A stretch of DNA of 6,092 nucleotides from Acidobacteriota bacterium (GTDB lineage: Bacteria; Acidobacteriota; Terriglobia; UBA7540): contig JAJYJL010000561.1 of NCBI GenBank assembly GCA_021789565.1, positions 1 to 6,092 of the forward strand, written 5' to 3'. Below, piece after piece: positions 5,121 to 6,092 of the stretch. The position numbers were made by a program, and so were the translations under genes. Numbering within the stretch: the stretch's first letter is position 1; the number at the start of each line of letters is the position of its first letter. Below the pieces are notes generated by a model. That model was given only the letters and a program-made list of their open reading frames with translations, was not told where the DNA came from and did not search any database.

Positions 5121-6092
5121 ATGCATAAGAAGACAAACAAAAGCGCTGGACAAGCCCGCCTCCGTAAGTACCTGCAACTTCTTCGCGCTGATCTATCAAG
5201 AGCGTACTCCCGTGACCTGCATAAATGGCTGTTCGTCGCCCCAATTATTGGGATCCTCACTGGCCTGGTGATCACTGGAGTTGTTGTCGTTATCCTGGAC
5301 AAAATGTGGCCGCCATTGCTGGGTTACTTCCTTCGGCATCACTGGGCCATCGTCCCAGGACTAATGGTGGGCTTTATTCTGACAGGCCTTATCATGCAGT
5401 ATTTTACTCCTGACCCGGATGAGCACTCCACCGAGGAAATCATCCGTTCCTACCATGAACACCAGGGCGAGATTGAAATGCGCTTGTTTTTGCCCAAGCT
5501 GGTAGCTGCGGTCACGACCGTTGGGTTTGGCGGCAGCGCGGCGCTCGAAGGGCCCAGCATTTATGGGGGCGGTGCCATCGGTTCATGGCTTTGGACCAAA
5601 CTCAGACATTACGGACTTAACCCGGACGACCGTCGCATCATGCTGATCAGTGGCGCTGCGGCTGGTATGGCAGCAGTCTTTCGCGCACCCCTGACAGGGC
5701 TTGTATTTGCGCTCGAAATGCCGTACAAGGACGACCTGGCACACGAGGCGCTTGTTCCCTCACTGATTGCCTCGGTTGTTGCGTATGGAACCCTGGTCTC
5801 ATTTCTGGGTTCGCGACCGCTGTTTGATTTCGGTGGCGCGACAACGTTCTCGACGGGCGACCTGCTCTGGTCTGCAGCGCTGGGCGCCATCTGCGGCCTG
5901 CTCGCGATGGCCTTTAGTATCGGCTTCCGCCGCGCACGCGCATTTGCTCTCGGTTGTCCCGTCCCTCACTGGATTAAGCTTGCCGCGGGTGGCTTGTTGA
6001 CCGGATTGTGTGGCCTGACATTCGTCGTCATATTTAGAGGCTCCCTCATTCCCATTGGCCCCAACTATGAAGCTGCAGACCAGATTCTTCTG
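5121..6092 (+). CDS. CLC-family chloride channel/transporter, N-terminal 324 residues (3' end outside window)
   Basis: This is an integral-membrane CLC protein moving chloride or a related anion across the inner membrane. The frame is open from ATG 5121 (or TTG 5091) to the window edge. After a basic cytoplasmic N-terminus (1-36) come hydrophobic helices at about 37-60 and 74-94. The helix-F anion motif is GFGGSAALEGP (135-145), with Glu143 at the gating-glutamate position (E148 of E. coli ClcA). AAVFRAPLTGLVFALEM (184-200) corresponds to the ClcA segment APLAGILFIIEEM: Glu199 aligns with E202, but Met200 replaces the internal proton glutamate E203, which favours a channel or a non-standard coupling. 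The helix-D GSGIP motif is replaced by DEHSTEEII (100-108), and the R of GREGP is leucine. Further helices occupy about 210-228, 248-268 and 284-305. The later GxFxP and tyrosine motifs, and any CBS domains, lie beyond the window. It follows the MarR gene by 49 bases and is probably co-transcribed with it. Confidence 0.92.
   Translation, partial: MHKKTNKSAGQARLRKYLQLLRADLSRAYSRDLHKWLFVAPIIGILTGLVITGVVVVILDKMWPPLLGYFLRHHWAIVPGLMVGFILTGLIMQYFTPDPDEHSTEEIIRSYHEHQGEIEMRLFLPKLVAAVTTVGFGGSAALEGPSIYGGGAIGSWLWTKLRHYGLNPDDRRIMLISGAAAGMAAVFRAPLTGLVFALEMPYKDDLAHEALVPSLIASVVAYGTLVSFLGSRPLFDFGGATTFSTGDLLWSAALGAICGLLAMAFSIGFRRARAFALGCPVPHWIKLAAGGLLTGLCGLTFVVIFRGSLIPIGPNYEAADQILL

Noticed and set aside
1..6092. 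Mobile elements, CRISPR arrays, tRNA genes or phage genes
   Set aside because: None were seen: nearly all of the window is explained by conserved housekeeping genes plus the MarR-CLC pair, and there are no long direct repeats or transposase frames.

Overview
The window looks like chromosomal DNA of a free-living bacterium, most likely an Acidobacteriota member or a close relative. I infer this from the gene order and from the look of the proteins: the S12 N-terminus, a short EF-Ts and an S2 with a long charged tail. It was read by eye only, and no database search was possible. Codon usage and base composition look even across the window, and I see no mobile elements, CRISPR arrays, tRNA or rRNA genes.

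Region 1 (4506 down to 402, minus strand) is a compact translation operon in transcription order: rplM (L13), rpsI (S9), rpsB (S2), tsf (EF-Ts), pyrH (UMP kinase), frr (ribosome recycling factor). Spacers are 23 to 88 bases. A TTGACA promoter lies just upstream of rplM, and a terminator-like hairpin with a T run sits between rpsB and tsf. The first three cistrons start with TTG, GTG and TTG; the last three start with ATG. The rpsB and pyrH initiation regions each lie in a perfect inverted repeat that could fold in the mRNA. The products supply small- and large-subunit proteins, elongation-factor recycling, pyrimidine nucleotide for RNA synthesis, and post-termination ribosome recycling.

Region 2 (1 to 401, minus strand) holds the 5' part of rpsL (S12), cut by the window edge. 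A 138-base spacer with its own promoter-like sequence separates it from frr. It is probably the first gene of a str-type operon continuing to the left.

Region 3 (4507 to 6092, plus strand) is divergent from the ribosomal operon. A MarR-family regulator, apparently expressed from a leaderless mRNA, is followed within 50 bases by a CLC-family chloride channel/transporter that runs off the right edge. The two probably form one transcription unit, with the regulator perhaps binding a small palindrome over its own -10 box.

Most of the window is well-understood core machinery, and I do not see a wholly new system. The points most worth following up are the S2 tail, the mRNA structures around rpsB and pyrH, the rpsB-tsf hairpin, the MarR-CLC pair and the altered motifs in the CLC protein.
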